Part shown: one piece after another, positions 1 through 9,801 of the stretch
Layout of the letters: each line of letters starts with the position of its first letter
How positions within the stretch are numbered: position 1 is the first letter of the stretch
From: Cellulosimicrobium arenosum
GTDB lineage: Bacteria > Actinomycetota > Actinomycetes > Actinomycetales > Cellulomonadaceae
Direction of reading: 5' to 3'
Length of the DNA: 64,000 nt
NCBI RefSeq assembly: GCF_014837295.1
Contig: NZ_JACYHB010000012.1
Location: forward strand, 1 to 64,000
The notes under the pieces: model-generated
Told to the model about the DNA's origin: nothing
What the model saw: only the letters and a program-made list of their open reading frames with translations
The model's database searches: none
Made by a program: the position numbers and the translations under genes

Positions 1-100
1 GTGCGGGGCCGGGGGGGGGAGGGGCGGCGGCGGGTCTTCCATCCGCCCGCTCGTTCCTCGCGGGCTCCCGCCAGGCCCGCCACGACCCGCCGCCGCCCCT

Positions 101-159
101 CCCCGCCCGGCCTTTGCCTCGTCGGCGTCTGGCCCCCCGCCCGGCCTTCGCCTCGTCGG
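101..159. repeat. 25-bp direct repeat, two copies
   Basis: Positions 101-125 and 135-159 carry the same C/G-rich 25-mer with a single mismatch, separated by 9 bp. It lies beyond the kgd terminator in a stretch (1-230) where I see no gene, only G- and C-rich low-complexity sequence. Confidence 0.8.
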
Positions 160-166
160 GGGATGA

Positions 167-202
167 CGAAAGGCTCCGTCCCGCGCGGGAGGGAGCCTTT
201 CG
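167..202 (-). terminator. hairpin downstream of kgd
   Basis: Perfect 11-bp arms CGAAAGGCTCC (167-177) and GGAGCCTTTCG (192-202) enclose a 14-nt loop. It follows the kgd stop at a distance of about 30 bp, so it is the likely 3' end of the kgd transcript. No T-tract follows, which is usual in this GC range. Confidence 0.6.
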
Positions 203-209
203 ACTGCTA

Positions 210-233
210 TCAGGGGTCAGGGGTCAGGGGTCA
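210..233 (-). repeat. 7-bp tandem repeat overlapping the kgd stop
   Basis: The unit aggggtc occurs three times in tandem from 212. Read on the minus strand it is TGACCCC, so TGA triplets recur every 7 nt (starting at 233, 226, 219 and 212) and all three frames are stopped just after kgd. Confidence 0.8.
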
Positions 234-3200
234 GCGGGCGAAGGCCTGGTCGATCAGGACCGCCTGCTGGGCCTGGTGCTTCTTGGCCGTGCCGGCGGCG
301 GTGGAGGCCGACGCCGGGCGGGAGACGACGCCGACGCGCGGCAGGTCCTCCGGCAGGTTGATGTGGATGTAGGACCACGCGCCCTGGTTCTCGGGCTCGT
401 CCTGGACCCACACGACCTCCGCGTCGCCGAACCGGCCGAGCTCGGCGCGCAGGGCGTCCAGGTCGAGCGGGTAGAGCTGCTCGAGCCGGACGATCGCCAC
501 GCCGTCGTCGTCACGCCGGTTGCGCTCGGCGAGGAGGTCGTAGTAGACGCGGCCGGTGCACAGCAGGACGCGCTCGACCTTCGCCGGGTCGGCCGCGGCG
601 TCGGTGATCACCGGCATGAACGTGCCGCTCGTGAAGTCCTCGACCGAGGAGGCGGCGGCCTTGAGGCGCAGCAGCTGCTTCGGGGTGAAGACGATGAGGG
701 GACGACGAGGACGGTCGTAGGCCTGGCGACGCAGCAGGTGGAAGTACGACGCGGGCGTCGACGGCTGGGCGACCGTCATGTTGTTCTCCGCTGCGAGCTG
801 CAGGAACCGCTCGATGCGAGCCGACGAGTGGTCCGGACCCTGACCCTCGTAGCCGTGGGGGAGCAGCATGACGACCGAGGAGTACTGGCCCCACTTCTGC
901 TCCGCGGAGGAGATGAACTCGTCGATGACGGTCTGGGCGCCGTTGACGAAGTCGCCGAACTGGGCCTCCCAGAGCACGAGCGCGTCGGGGCGCTCGACCG
1001 AGTAGCCGTACTCGAACCCGACGGCCGCGTACTCCGACAGGGAGGAGTCGTAGACCCAGAACTTGGCCTGGTCGGCCGACAGGTACAGCAGCGGCGTCCA
1101 CTCGGCACCTGTCTCGCGGTCGTGCAGGACGGCGTGGCGCTGCACGAACGTGCCACGCCGTGAGTCCTGTCCGGCGAGGCGCACGGGCGTGCCCTCGGCG
1201 AGCAGCGAGCCGAACGCGACCAGCTCGCCGAAGCCCCAGTCGATGCCGCCCGACTCCGCCATCTGCCGACGGCGGTCGAGCATCTGCGCGAGCTTCGGGT
1301 GGATCGTGAAGCCTTCCGGGGGCGAGGCGTGCGCCTGGCCGACGCGCTCGAGGACCTTCCGGTCGATCGCTGTCTTCCAGCCCACCATGGTGCCGGCGTC
1401 CTCGAGCTGCGACTCGGGCCGCTCGAGTCCCGCGACGGGCTCCTTGTCGGCGGTCGGCGTGTAGCCGCCCTCCTTGGTCTCGGTGAACACGCGCTCGAGC
1501 TGGGACTGGTAGTCCTGCAGGACGTGCTCGGCCTCCTCGAGCGTGATGTCGCCGCGCGCGACGAGGTTCTCGGTGTAGAGCTTGCGCACCGAGCGCTTCG
1601 CCTCGATGAGGTTGTACATCAGGGGCTGGGTCATCGACGGGTCGTCGCCCTCGTTGTGCCCGCGGCGGCGGTAGCAGACGAGGTCGATGATGACGTCGCG
1701 GTCGAACTGCTCGCGGAACGCGAACGCGAGCTCGGCGACGCGCACGCACGCCTCGGGATCGTCCCCGTTCACGTGGAAGATCGGCACCTGGTAGCCCTTG
1801 GCCACGTCGGTCGCGTACGTCGTGGAGCGGGACGACGACGGACCCGTCGTGAAGCCGACCTGGTTGTTGATGAGGACGTGCACCGTGCCGCCCGTGCGGT
1901 AGCCGCGCAGCTGCGAGAGGTTGAGCACCTCCGGGACCACACCCTGGCCCGCGAACGCCGCGTCGCCGTGGATGAGGATCGGCAGCACCGAGAAGCCGTC
2001 GCCGCCCAGGTCGATGCGGTCCTGCTTGGCTCGCACGATGCCCTCGAGGACCGGGTCGACGGCTTCGAGGTGCGACGGGTTGGCCGCGAGGTAGACCTTG
2101 GTCGTCGCGCCCGACTCCGCGGTGAACGTGCCCTCGGTACCGAGGTGGTACTTCACGTCGCCGGAGCCCTGGACGCTCTTCGGGTCGAGGTTGCCCTCGA
2201 ACTCCGCGAAGATCTGCGCATAGCTCTTGCCGGCGATGTTCGCGAGGACGTTGAGCCGCCCGCGGTGTGCCATGCCGATCCCGACCTCGTCGAGCCCGTT
2301 CTCCGCCGCGCGCGACAGGATCGCGTCGAGCAGCGGGATGAGCGACTCGCCGCCCTCGAGCGAGAAGCGCTTCTGGCCGACGAACTTGGTCTGCAGGAAG
2401 GTCTCGAACGCCTCGGCGGAGTTGAGCCGGCGCAGGATGCGCAGCTGGTCCTCGCGGGGCGTGCGGGCGTACCCGGACTCGAGCCGTTCCTGCAACCACT
2501 TGCGCTGCCTGCGGTCGGCGAGGTGCATGTACTCCGCACCGATCGTGCGGCAGTACGAGTCGCGCAGGAGCCCGAGGACGTCGCGCAGGGACGACCGCGT
2601 GCTCCCGCCGAACCCGCCGGTGGGGAACGTGCGGTCCAGGTCCCACAGGGTCAGCCCGTGGTTCTGGATGTCGAGGTCGCCGTGCTTGCGCTGGCGGTAG
2701 GCGAGCGGGTCGGTGTCCGCCATGAGGTGCCCGCGCGAGCGGTAGGAGTGCACCAGCTCGGCGATCTTGGCGGGCTTGGCCGCCTCGATCTCCGCGTCCG
2801 TCGTGTTGTCGCGGACCCAGCGCACCGGCTCGTACGGGATGCGCAGGGCGGCGAACACGCGGTCGTAGAAGCCGTCCTCGCCGAGGAGCTTGTTCGACAG
2901 GACGCGCAGGAACTCTCCGGACTGAGCCCCCTGGATGATGCGGTGGTCGTACGTCGAGGTGATCGTCAGGACCTTCGAGATGCCCAGCCGGGCGAGACGC
3001 TCGGTCGAGGCCCCCGCGAACTCGGCCGGGTAGTCCATCGCGCCGACGCCGACGATGGTGCCCTGCCCCTGCATGAGACGCGGGACGGAGTGCACCGTGC
3101 CGATGCCGCCGGGGTTGGTCAGCGAGATCGTCGTGCCGGCGAAGTCGTCGACGCCCAGCTTGCTGCCGCGCGCGCGTCGCACCAGGTCCTCGTAGGCCGC

Positions 3201-4115
3201 CCAGAACTGGGCGAAGTCCATCGTCTCGGCCTTCTTGATGCTCGGCACGAGGAGCTGGCGGGTGCCGTCCGGCTTCGCGAGGTCGATCGCGAGGCCGAAG
3301 TTCACGTGGGCGGGCTGGTTGATCGCCGGCTTGCCGTTCAGCTCGGTGTAGCTCGCGTTCATCGACGGCATGTCGGCCAGCGCCTCGACGAGGGCGAAAC
3401 CGATGAGGTGCGTGAACGAGATCTTGCCGCCGCGGCCGCGCGCGAGGTGGTTGTTGATGACGATGCGGTTGTCCACCATCAGCTTGGCGGGCACCGCGCG
3501 CACCGACGTGGCGGTCGGCACCTGGAGGCTGGCCTCCATGTTGGTCACGACGCGAGCGGCGGGTCCGCGCAGCTTCTGCACGTCGTCGTCGGCCGGGGCC
3601 TCGTCGGCGGGCACGCCGGCGACCTTGCGGGCCGGTACCTGGGCATAGGGGGCGGTGGCAGGCTGTGCGGTGGCGACCGGGCTGTTGGCGCGCGCGGCCT
3701 CGGCAGCGGCGTTGACCTCCGGGTCGGCGGGCAGGATGCGCGGCTTGGCACGCTGGGCCGACTCCGCCGCGGCGGAGCCGTCGGTCGCGGGCGCCGGGCG
3801 CTGCTGCGACTCAGCGGTCTTCGAGGCCTTCGCCGGCGCCGGGCCGGTCGACGGCGTGGGCGTCGTCGCCGCGTTCGTGCTGCCGTTCGTCGTGGCAGCA
3901 GGGGCCACGGCGCCGTCGGACGCGGCGACGTCCTCCGAGCGGTCTGCGGGGCGGTAGTCGGCGAAGAAGTCCCACCACGCGGGATCGACCGCGTTCTTGT
4001 CCTTCAGGTACTGCTCGTACAGCTCGTCGACCAACCACTCGTTCGCGCCGAAGACGGAACGAGCGTCGCTGATCGTCTCTGACTCAGCCTTCGGGGACAC
4101 GCGTGGATCGCCCAC
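231..4115 (-). CDS. kgd: multifunctional 2-oxoglutarate decarboxylase / dehydrogenase E1 with fused E2-like domain
   Basis: 1294-aa TCA-cycle enzyme of the actinobacterial Kgd/OdhA type: a thiamine-diphosphate 2-oxoglutarate decarboxylase/dehydrogenase (SucA) with an N-terminal acyltransferase-like domain. Visible layout: a short helical N-terminus ([15 protein letters not shown]), a Pro/Ala/Thr-rich linker (about 55-150), an E2-like succinyltransferase domain with the catalytic YDHR motif near residue 388, then the E1 domain with the ThDP/Mg motif GDAAFAGQG...INNQ near 715 and a C-terminal transketolase-like domain. There is no lipoyl domain, so lipoyl-E2 would have to come from elsewhere. 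The linker and N-terminal helix are where FHA regulators (GarA/OdhI) dock in relatives, but I see no clear TTETT-type phosphosite. The GTG at 4115 is the most upstream start; a second in-frame GTG lies five codons on. Monocistronic and divergent from nothing. Confidence 0.97.
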   Translation of the reverse strand: MGDPRVSPKAESETISDARSVFGANEWLVDELYEQYLKDKNAVDPAWWDFFADYRPADRSEDVAASDGAVAPAATTNGSTNAATTPTPSTGPAPAKASKTAESQQRPAPATDGSAAAESAQRAKPRILPADPEVNAAAEAARANSPVATAQPATAPYAQVPARKVAGVPADEAPADDDVQKLRGPAARVVTNMEASLQVPTATSVRAVPAKLMVDNRIVINNHLARGRGGKISFTHLIGFALVEALADMPSMNASYTELNGKPAINQPAHVNFGLAIDLAKPDGTRQLLVPSIKKAETMDFAQFWAAYEDLVRRARGSKLGVDDFAGTTISLTNPGGIGTVHSVPRLMQGQGTIVGVGAMDYPAEFAGASTERLARLGISKVLTITSTYDHRIIQGAQSGEFLRVLSNKLLGEDGFYDRVFAALRIPYEPVRWVRDNTTDAEIEAAKPAKIAELVHSYRSRGHLMADTDPLAYRQRKHGDLDIQNHGLTLWDLDRTFPTGGFGGSTRSSLRDVLGLLRDSYCRTIGAEYMHLADRRQRKWLQERLESGYARTPREDQLRILRRLNSAEAFETFLQTKFVGQKRFSLEGGESLIPLLDAILSRAAENGLDEVGIGMAHRGRLNVLANIAGKSYAQIFAEFEGNLDPKSVQGSGDVKYHLGTEGTFTAESGATTKVYLAANPSHLEAVDPVLEGIVRAKQDRIDLGGDGFSVLPILIHGDAAFAGQGVVPEVLNLSQLRGYRTGGTVHVLINNQVGFTTGPSSSRSTTYATDVAKGYQVPIFHVNGDDPEACVRVAELAFAFREQFDRDVIIDLVCYRRRGHNEGDDPSMTQPLMYNLIEAKRSVRKLYTENLVARGDITLEEAEHVLQDYQSQLERVFTETKEGGYTPTADKEPVAGLERPESQLEDAGTMVGWKTAIDRKVLERVGQAHASPPEGFTIHPKLAQMLDRRRQMAESGGIDWGFGELVAFGSLLAEGTPVRLAGQDSRRGTFVQRHAVLHDRETGAEWTPLLYLSADQAKFWVYDSSLSEYAAVGFEYGYSVERPDALVLWEAQFGDFVNGAQTVIDEFISSAEQKWGQYSSVVMLLPHGYEGQGPDHSSARIERFLQLAAENNMTVAQPSTPASYFHLLRRQAYDRPRRPLIVFTPKQLLRLKAAASSVEDFTSGTFMPVITDAAADPAKVERVLLCTGRVYYDLLAERNRRDDDGVAIVRLEQLYPLDLDALRAELGRFGDAEVVWVQDEPENQGAWSYIHINLPEDLPRVGVVSRPASASTAAGTAKKHQAQQAVLIDQAFAR

Positions 4116-4374
4116 TTTCCATGAAACATCGACTTCTGCTGCCGTCCGTCGCCAGGGAGGGCGGCCGGTCCGGTCCGGTTGCCGGACCCTCCCAGACTAG
4201 GCCCTCGTCCTCGTCGTAGCAGTCCCCGACAGGCCTTCTCGCGCGAGCCGTCCGCGGGTTCTTCACACCGTGTTGTCGGCAGGCAAAAGTGGTGCCACGC
4301 GCACCTTGGATCCGGGCAAGAGCGCGGAATCTGGCCCCATCACCGGGTATGCCGGAGGGTCCGTGTGATGGAAC

Positions 4375-5550
4375 TCACCGCGCGTCGTCGGACACGGTGG
4401 GGTCCACCGGCTCCTCCTCCTCACCGTCGCCCGCCACCCCGGCCACGCGCGCCGGGAGCGTCACGCGCATCGTCGCGCCGCGCGGGCTGTCCGCCACCTC
4501 GACGCGCCCGCCGTGGAGGTCGACCGCCCAGCGCACGATCGCGAGACCGATGCCGGTTCCGCCGGTCGTGCCACCCGAGCCCGCGTGGCCGCCGCCGGTC
4601 GCGCTCGCCCGGGCGAAGCGCTCGAAGATCCGCTCGCGGTCCGCGGCAGCGATGCCGGGCCCGTCGTCGCCGATCTCGATCACGACGTCGTCGTCCACCG
4701 GGTAGGCCTCGAGCCGGATCTCGCCGCCCGCCGGGGAGTGCCGGATCGCGTTCTGCAGGAGGTTCACGACGACCTGGTGCAGACGCTCGCGGTCCGCCTC
4801 CAGGACGAGGTCCTCGGGTGCGACGTCCACGAGGTAGCGCAGCCCCTTGGCGGCGTCGACCATCGCGACCGCCTCTGCGTTCTCCTCGAGGAAGTCTCCG
4901 ACGTCGATCTGCGCGATGTTCAGTGCCGCCGCCCCCGCCTCGATGCGGGACAGGTCCAGGAGGTAGGTCACGAGCCGGGTCAGCCGCTCGGTCTGCGCGA
5001 GCGCCATCTCCATGGTCGCCGGCGTCGGCCGGGTGACACCGTCGACGACGTTCTCGAGCTGCGCCTGCAGCGCCGCGATCGGTGTGCGCAGCTCGTGCGA
5101 GACGTTGGCGATCAGCTCGCGGCGGAGCTGGTCGCTCGTCGCGAGGTCCTGGGCCATCACGTTGAACGCCACCGCGAGCTGCCCGACCTCGTCGCGGCTG
5201 GTCGCGCGCACGCGTCGGCTGTAGTCGCCGTCGGCCATCGCCTGCGCGGCAGCCGTCATCTCCCGCAGCGGGGACGTCATGCCGCGCGCGAGCAGCTGGG
5301 TGAGCAGCAGCGACAGGACGATCGCCAGCGGGAAGGTGCGCGAGGGACCGAGCTGGTTGCGCAGCCCGATCCAGGTGATCAGGACGGCGAGCGTGACGGT
5401 GGCCGCCACGAGGACGCCGAGCTTGATCTTCAGCGAGCGGAACGAGTCGAGCGGTCGGACGTCCGGCAGGTGCGGGCGCATCGTCCGATGCTCCACCTCT
5501 GTTCGCGCCGGGACGTCGGGCGGGTCCGTGCGACCCGAGGGCGCCGTCAT
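4375..5550 (-). CDS. OmpR-class sensor histidine kinase
   Basis: 391-aa membrane sensor kinase. A transmembrane segment spans about residues 43-61 and a second about 73-88 with only a short extracytoplasmic turn between them, so the stimulus is probably sensed in the membrane or through a partner. Then follow HAMP (about 90-143), HisKA with the phospho-acceptor H152 in NVSHELRTP, and a HATPase domain with an N-box (VVNLLQNAIRH), DGPGI G1 box and a GTGIGLAI G2 box. Between these boxes there is a Gly-rich lid insert. The ATG overlaps the stop of the upstream response regulator by 4 bp (ATGA), so the two are translationally coupled. The regulon cannot be read from this sequence. Confidence 0.93.
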   Translation of the reverse strand: MTAPSGRTDPPDVPARTEVEHRTMRPHLPDVRPLDSFRSLKIKLGVLVAATVTLAVLITWIGLRNQLGPSRTFPLAIVLSLLLTQLLARGMTSPLREMTAAAQAMADGDYSRRVRATSRDEVGQLAVAFNVMAQDLATSDQLRRELIANVSHELRTPIAALQAQLENVVDGVTRPTPATMEMALAQTERLTRLVTYLLDLSRIEAGAAALNIAQIDVGDFLEENAEAVAMVDAAKGLRYLVDVAPEDLVLEADRERLHQVVVNLLQNAIRHSPAGGEIRLEAYPVDDDVVIEIGDDGPGIAAADRERIFERFARASATGGGHAGSGGTTGGTGIGLAIVRWAVDLHGGRVEVADSPRGATMRVTLPARVAGVAGDGEEEEPVDPTVSDDAR

Positions 5551-6326
5551 TCGGCGGGTGGCTCGAACGCGTACCCGACCCCGTGCACGGTACGGATCAG
5601 GTCCGCGCCGAGCTTGCGACGCAGCGCCTTGATGTGGGAGTCGACGGTGCGGGTGCCGCTCGCGTCCGCCCAGTCCCACACCTCGGCGAGCAGGCGCTCG
5701 CGCGTGAGCACCGTCTTCGGCGAGGTCGCGAGCATGACCAGCAGCTCGAACTCGGTCGGGGTCAGGTGGACCTCGTCCCCCGCGCGGTACACGCGGCGCT
5801 GGGCCTTGTCGATCGTGACGTCGCCGATCGCCATCGGCGGCTCCACGGGTGCGGTGCTCGCCGCCTGGGCGGCGCGGTCGACGCGGCGCAGGAGGACCTT
5901 GATGCGTGCCACCAGCTCGCGCATCGAGAACGGCTTGGTCATGTAGTCGTCCGCGCCGACGCCCAGGCCCACGAGCATGTCCGTCTCGTCGTCGCGCGCG
6001 GTGAGCATGAGGATCGGCACCGGGTGCTCCGCCTGGACCCGGCGCGTCACCTCGAGGCCGTCGATCCCCGGCAGCATGACGTCGAGGACCATGACGTCGG
6101 GACGCAGCCGGTTCGCGGCGTCCACCCCGGACAGCCCGTCCCGCGCGACCTCGACCCGCCAGCCCTCCGCGCTCAGGCGCTGGGCGATGGCGGTCGCGAT
6201 CGCGGGCTCGTCCTCCACGACGAGGACGGTCGCGTTCTGCTGACCGGCCGAACCGGTCGGGGACACGGGCCGTGGCCCCGCAGTGGGCCCGACACCCGCA
6301 CCGGAAGGGTTTGCGCTGGCAGCCAT
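5547..6326 (-). CDS. OmpR/PhoB-family response regulator
   Basis: 259-aa cytoplasmic transcription regulator, partner of the downstream kinase. The receiver domain (about 33-147) has the acidic pocket VEDE, phosphorylatable D82 in LDVMLPG and the conserved K in MTKPF. A winged-helix DNA-binding domain occupies about 160-259 (VHLTPTEFELLVMLATSP, RTVDSHIKALRRKLG). I chose the ATG at 6326, which gives a 30-residue Pro/Gly/Ser-rich N-terminal tail; an in-frame ATG at 6344 would add six residues. The pair forms one minus-strand unit between kgd and a divergent CNNM gene. Confidence 0.93.
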   Translation of the reverse strand: MAASANPSGAGVGPTAGPRPVSPTGSAGQQNATVLVVEDEPAIATAIAQRLSAEGWRVEVARDGLSGVDAANRLRPDVMVLDVMLPGIDGLEVTRRVQAEHPVPILMLTARDDETDMLVGLGVGADDYMTKPFSMRELVARIKVLLRRVDRAAQAASTAPVEPPMAIGDVTIDKAQRRVYRAGDEVHLTPTEFELLVMLATSPKTVLTRERLLAEVWDWADASGTRTVDSHIKALRRKLGADLIRTVHGVGYAFEPPAE

Positions 6327-6464
6327 AGGGACAGCGTGGCACACGAGGGCCCCGAGCGTCCGGATATGCGTCCACCGCGGGTGCGCCGTGGTGCTGCGGC
6401 GCGTCGTGCGGCGCTAGCATCGTCGCACGATGAAGAGCACCTCTCGATATCGGTGGAGCACCTC

Positions 6465-7802
6465 GTGGTAGGCGACTGGTTCATGGTCGCGCTCGGGGTG
6501 CTCCTGACCGCAGGCACAGCCGTCTTCGTGGCCGGGGAGTTCTCTCTCGTCACCCTCGACCCCGCCGTCATCGGAGCCGGTGACGACCACGACGAGGGCG
6601 ACGGACCGGGGCCCGGCGACCGCCGCGAACGCAGCGTGCGCGCCGGCCTCAAGCACCTGTCGACCGAGCTCTCGTCCGCCCAGGTCGGCATCACGATCAC
6701 CACGATCCTCCTCGGCTACACCGCGCAGCCGGCGCTCGCGTCGCTCCTCGGCGCCGGGCTCTCGGGCACGACGCTGAGCGAGGCCGTCGCCGCGGTGCTC
6801 GCGGTCGTCCTCGCGCTCGTCCTGGTCAACGCCTTCTCGATGCTGTTCGGTGAGCTGATCCCGAAGAACTTCGCGCTCAGCGCCCCGTACGCGACGGCGC
6901 GCCAGGTCGTGCCCGTCCAACGGCAGTTCACCAAGGCGTTCCGCCCGCTCATCGCCGTCCTGAACGGCTCGGCGAACGCGCTGCTGCGCCGGCTGGGGGT
7001 CGAGCCGCGGGAGGAGCTCTCCGGGGCGCGGTCCGCACCGGAGCTCGCGGCGCTGGTCCGGCGCTCCGCCGAGGAGGGCACGCTGGACGTCTCCGTCGCG
7101 ACGCTCCTGACCAACTCGATCGAGCTCGATGCGCTCAGCGCGGTCGACGTCATGACCGACCGCATGCGGATGGTCGTCCTCGAGCGGGACGCGTCGGCGG
7201 ACGACGTGATGGACGCCGCGCGTCGCACGGGCCACTCGCGGTTCCCCGTGATCGGGGAGGACCGGGACGACGTCGTCGGGCTCGTGCACCTGCGCCGCGC
7301 GGTCGCGGTCCCGTACGAGCGCCGCGCCGACGTGCCGGCCGCCGCGCTCATGGACGACGTGCCGCGTGTCCCCGAGACCGTGCGCCTCGGCCCGCTGCTG
7401 GTGGAGCTGCGCGGGCTCGGGATGCAGATGGCCGTCGTCGTGGACGAGTACGGCGGGACGTCCGGCGTGGTCACGCTCGAGGACGTCGTGGAGGAGCTCG
7501 TGGGCGACGTCGCCGACGAGCACGACTCGCGGCGTGCCGGCGCGACCCGCGCGGAGGCGGGCTCGTGGCTGGTCCCCGGCGTCATGCGCCCGGACGAGCT
7601 CAAGGAGGTCACGGGCCTCGCGGCTCCCGAGGACGCCGCGTACGAGACGCTCGGCGGCCTCGTGATGTCCGTGCTCGGCAGGGTGCCGGAGGTCGGTGAC
7701 CAGGTGGTCGTCGGGGAGGAGAGCTCGCGGGTCGTGGTCCGCGTCGAGGTGATGGACGGGCGTCGCGTCGAGCGCCTGCGCGTCCAGGAGGTCTCCGCAT
7801 GA
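6465..7802 (+). CDS. CNNM/CBS-domain membrane protein (hemolysin C/CorC family)
   Basis: About 445-aa integral membrane protein: an N-terminal DUF21/CNNM transmembrane domain (about 1-190; VALGVLLTAGTAVFVAGEFSLV, then FGELIPKNFAL), a CBS pair (about 215-340; SRFPVIGEDRDDVVGLVHL, YGGTSGVVTLEDVVEELVGD) and a C-terminal CorC/HlyC domain (WLVPGVMRPDEL). Family members are linked to Mg2+/Co2+ efflux or homeostasis; the substrate here is inferred. The GTG at 6465 is chosen because GGTGGAG sits 6 bp upstream and the start matches family N-termini; GTG 6453 and ATG 6483 are alternatives. It overlaps the next, paralogous gene by 4 bp. Confidence 0.9.
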   Translation: MVGDWFMVALGVLLTAGTAVFVAGEFSLVTLDPAVIGAGDDHDEGDGPGPGDRRERSVRAGLKHLSTELSSAQVGITITTILLGYTAQPALASLLGAGLSGTTLSEAVAAVLAVVLALVLVNAFSMLFGELIPKNFALSAPYATARQVVPVQRQFTKAFRPLIAVLNGSANALLRRLGVEPREELSGARSAPELAALVRRSAEEGTLDVSVATLLTNSIELDALSAVDVMTDRMRMVVLERDASADDVMDAARRTGHSRFPVIGEDRDDVVGLVHLRRAVAVPYERRADVPAAALMDDVPRVPETVRLGPLLVELRGLGMQMAVVVDEYGGTSGVVTLEDVVEELVGDVADEHDSRRAGATRAEAGSWLVPGVMRPDELKEVTGLAAPEDAAYETLGGLVMSVLGRVPEVGDQVVVGEESSRVVVRVEVMDGRRVERLRVQEVSA

Positions 7803-8845
7803 GCTCGACCACGGCCCTGCTCGTCGGCCTCGTGCTGCTGGCCGGCAACGCGTTCTTCGTGGGCGCCGAGTTCGCGGTGATCTCCTCGCGCCGCTCCGCG
7901 ATCGAGCCGCTCGCCGCGCAGGGCAACCGGCGCGCACGCACCGTGCTGTGGGCGATGGAGCACGTGTCCCTCATGCTCGCGTGCGCGCAGCTGGGCGTGA
8001 CGGTGTGCTCCACCGGTCTGGGGATCGTGGCCGAGCCCGCGCTCGCGCACCTCGTCGAGGCGCCTCTGCACGCGCTGGGCGTCAGCACCTCGCTCGCGCA
8101 CCCGATCGCCTTCGTCGTCGCCCTGGCGGTGGTGGTCTACCTGCACGTGGTCCTGGGCGAGATGGTGCCGAAGAACCTTGCCGTGTCCGGCCCGGAGGCG
8201 GCCGTCCTGTGGTTCGGGCCCCCGCTCGTGTGGCTCGGTCGGGTGCTGCGACCGATCATCGGCGCGCTGAACTGGGTGGCCAACCACGTCGTGCGCTGGT
8301 CGGGGGTGGAACCGAAGGACGAGGTCGCGTCGGCGTTCACCGCCCAGGAGGTCCAGTCGATCGTCGAGCACTCGCAGGCCGAGGGCGTGCTCCGCGACGA
8401 GCAGGGCCTGCTGTCGGGGGCGATCGAGTTCTCGGAGCGCACGGCCGCCGACGTCATGGTCGGGGTCGGTGGGCTCGTGACCGTGACCGAGGGCTGCACG
8501 CCGGACGACGTCGAGCGGCTCGTCGCCAAGACCGGCTTCTCCCGGTTCCCGATGCTCGACCGCACGGGCGACCTCGTGGGGTACCTCCACGTCAAGGACG
8601 TCCTGTACGCGGACGAGTCCACCCGGCACCGTGCGATCCCCGCCTGGCGGGTGCGCGCGCTCGCGACGGCGGTGCCGGGGGACGAGGTGGAGGACGTGCT
8701 CCGGGCCATGCAGCGGTCCGGTGCCCACCTGGCCCGTGTCGACGGAGCGGCCCAGGTCGCCGCGCTGGGCGTGGTGTTCCTGGAGGACATCCTCGAGGAG
8801 CTCGTCGGTGAGGTGCGCGACGCGATGCAGCGACCGCAGCACTGA
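7799..8845 (+). CDS. second CNNM/CBS-domain membrane protein (hemolysin C/CorC family)
   Basis: 348-aa paralogue of the preceding gene, coupled to it by an ATGA overlap. The DUF21/CNNM membrane domain (about 1-185; LVLLAGNAFFVGAEFAVISSRRS, LGEMVPKNLAV) is followed by a CBS pair (about 205-340; SRFPMLDRTGDLVGYLHVKDVL, GVVFLEDILEELVGEV). Unlike its neighbour it ends right after the second CBS motif and lacks the C-terminal CorC/HlyC domain. Tandem long and short CNNM genes are common in actinobacteria and the two may form a heteromer; that is inference. A 16-bp GC palindrome follows the stop. Confidence 0.9.
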   Translation: MSSTTALLVGLVLLAGNAFFVGAEFAVISSRRSAIEPLAAQGNRRARTVLWAMEHVSLMLACAQLGVTVCSTGLGIVAEPALAHLVEAPLHALGVSTSLAHPIAFVVALAVVVYLHVVLGEMVPKNLAVSGPEAAVLWFGPPLVWLGRVLRPIIGALNWVANHVVRWSGVEPKDEVASAFTAQEVQSIVEHSQAEGVLRDEQGLLSGAIEFSERTAADVMVGVGGLVTVTEGCTPDDVERLVAKTGFSRFPMLDRTGDLVGYLHVKDVLYADESTRHRAIPAWRVRALATAVPGDEVEDVLRAMQRSGAHLARVDGAAQVAALGVVFLEDILEELVGEVRDAMQRPQH

Positions 8846-8846
8846 G

Positions 8847-8862
8847 CGTCCGCGCGCGGACG
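8847..8862 (+). terminator. short GC palindrome after the CNNM pair
   Basis: CGTCCGCGCGCGGACG is a perfect 16-bp palindrome 1 bp after the stop codon. The hairpin would be short with no T-tract, so it is only a weak terminator candidate. Confidence 0.35.
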
Positions 8863-8897
8863 GCGTGGGCGCGTTCCCATGGCGGTGACCAGGAGAC

Positions 8898-8926
8898 TTG
8901 GCATCCCCGGGACACTTCGTTACTGT
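8898..8926 (+). promoter_or_regulatory. sigma-70-type promoter for the M15 peptidase gene
   Basis: TTGGCA (8898-8903) and TACTGT (8921-8926) are separated by exactly 17 bp, one of the best housekeeping-promoter matches in the window. The transcript would start near 8933, leaving a leader of about 50 nt, too short for the c-di-AMP riboswitch that often precedes actinobacterial wall hydrolases. Confidence 0.6.
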
Positions 8927-8979
8927 TCCGTGATTGATCCGGTTTGCCGGAGTGATTCCTTCGACGGCGTGAGAGGCGG

Positions 8980-9795
8980 GTGGCAGTGGAGCCGCAGGAT
9001 CCAGGTTCCCCCGCGTTCGAGTCCCGCCGGGCACGCCGCGAGGCCGAGGCCGGTCCTCGACGCCCCCGACGCCGGGCGGTGGACGTGCCCCGCCAGCACC
9101 GCTGGGCACCGCGGATGGCCGTCCTCGGCACCCTCGCCGTCGCCACGATCGCGATGCCGCTCTCCGCGGCCGGCCTGGACGGTGGTGTCCCCTCACCGTA
9201 CGAGCCCGAGACGGGCCCGGAAGGACCGAGCGCGCTCGACCTGGCCACCGCTCCCTCCACCGTCCCCGCGGTCTCGGAGGCGGTCGCCGCGGCGCCGCGG
9301 GTCGCGGGCCGCAGTGCCGCCGCCTCCCGGTCGTCGCTGCGCGAGCCGTTGCCCGGCTGCGACCCCGAGGTGCGGCCCACCGGCTCGAACGGCCAGCTGG
9401 ACCCGCACGGTCTGTGCGCACTGTGGCAGCCGGACTCCTACCTGCGGCCCGACGCGGCTGTCGCGCTCTCGGCGCTCAACGAGGCGTTCCGGGCGAACTT
9501 CGGCCGCGACCTGTGCCTCGTGTCGTCCTACCGCTCGCTGGACACCCAGGTCTCGCTCAAGGGCACGCGCGGCGCGTTCGCCGCCCGGCCGGGCACGTCG
9601 ATGCACGGGTGGGGCCTCGCGATCGACCTGTGCTCGAAGGAGACGGGTTCTCGCGAGGTGTACGACTGGATCAACCTGAACGGCCCGGTGTACGGCTGGG
9701 ACAACCCGGCGTGGGCCAAGCGCGGCGGTGTCGGCGCCTACGAGCCCTGGCACTTCGAGTACACCCAGGGCGTCGAGGAGATGGACGGGGCCTGA
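8980..9795 (+). CDS. exported M15-family D-alanyl-D-alanine carboxypeptidase
   Basis: 271-aa peptidoglycan peptidase of the VanY/M15 zinc family. An Arg-rich cytoplasmic N-terminus is followed by a single hydrophobic segment (about 46-67), so the protein is probably secreted or membrane-anchored with the enzyme outside. A low-complexity linker leads to the catalytic domain (about 150-265), which holds the zinc ligands in SMHGWGLAIDLC (His, Asp) and EPWHFEY (His). The GTG at 8980 opens the frame; the GTG at 8986 sits better behind GAGAGG and may be the true start. Monocistronic, with its own promoter. Confidence 0.88.
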   Translation: MAVEPQDPGSPAFESRRARREAEAGPRRPRRRAVDVPRQHRWAPRMAVLGTLAVATIAMPLSAAGLDGGVPSPYEPETGPEGPSALDLATAPSTVPAVSEAVAAAPRVAGRSAAASRSSLREPLPGCDPEVRPTGSNGQLDPHGLCALWQPDSYLRPDAAVALSALNEAFRANFGRDLCLVSSYRSLDTQVSLKGTRGAFAARPGTSMHGWGLAIDLCSKETGSREVYDWINLNGPVYGWDNPAWAKRGGVGAYEPWHFEYTQGVEEMDGA

Positions 9796-9801
9796 TCCCC
9801 G

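Noticed and set aside
1299-4082. A 927-codon open frame antisense to kgd
   Set aside because: It is Arg/Val/Asp/His-rich GC shadow sequence with no recognisable domain, while kgd on the opposite strand is unmistakable. Similar long antisense frames (e.g. opposite rho and the glycosidase gene) were dropped for the same reason.
8927-8979. Possible c-di-AMP riboswitch ahead of the M15 peptidase
   Set aside because: The leader is only about 50 nt and lacks the conserved core; the promoter sits too close to the start.
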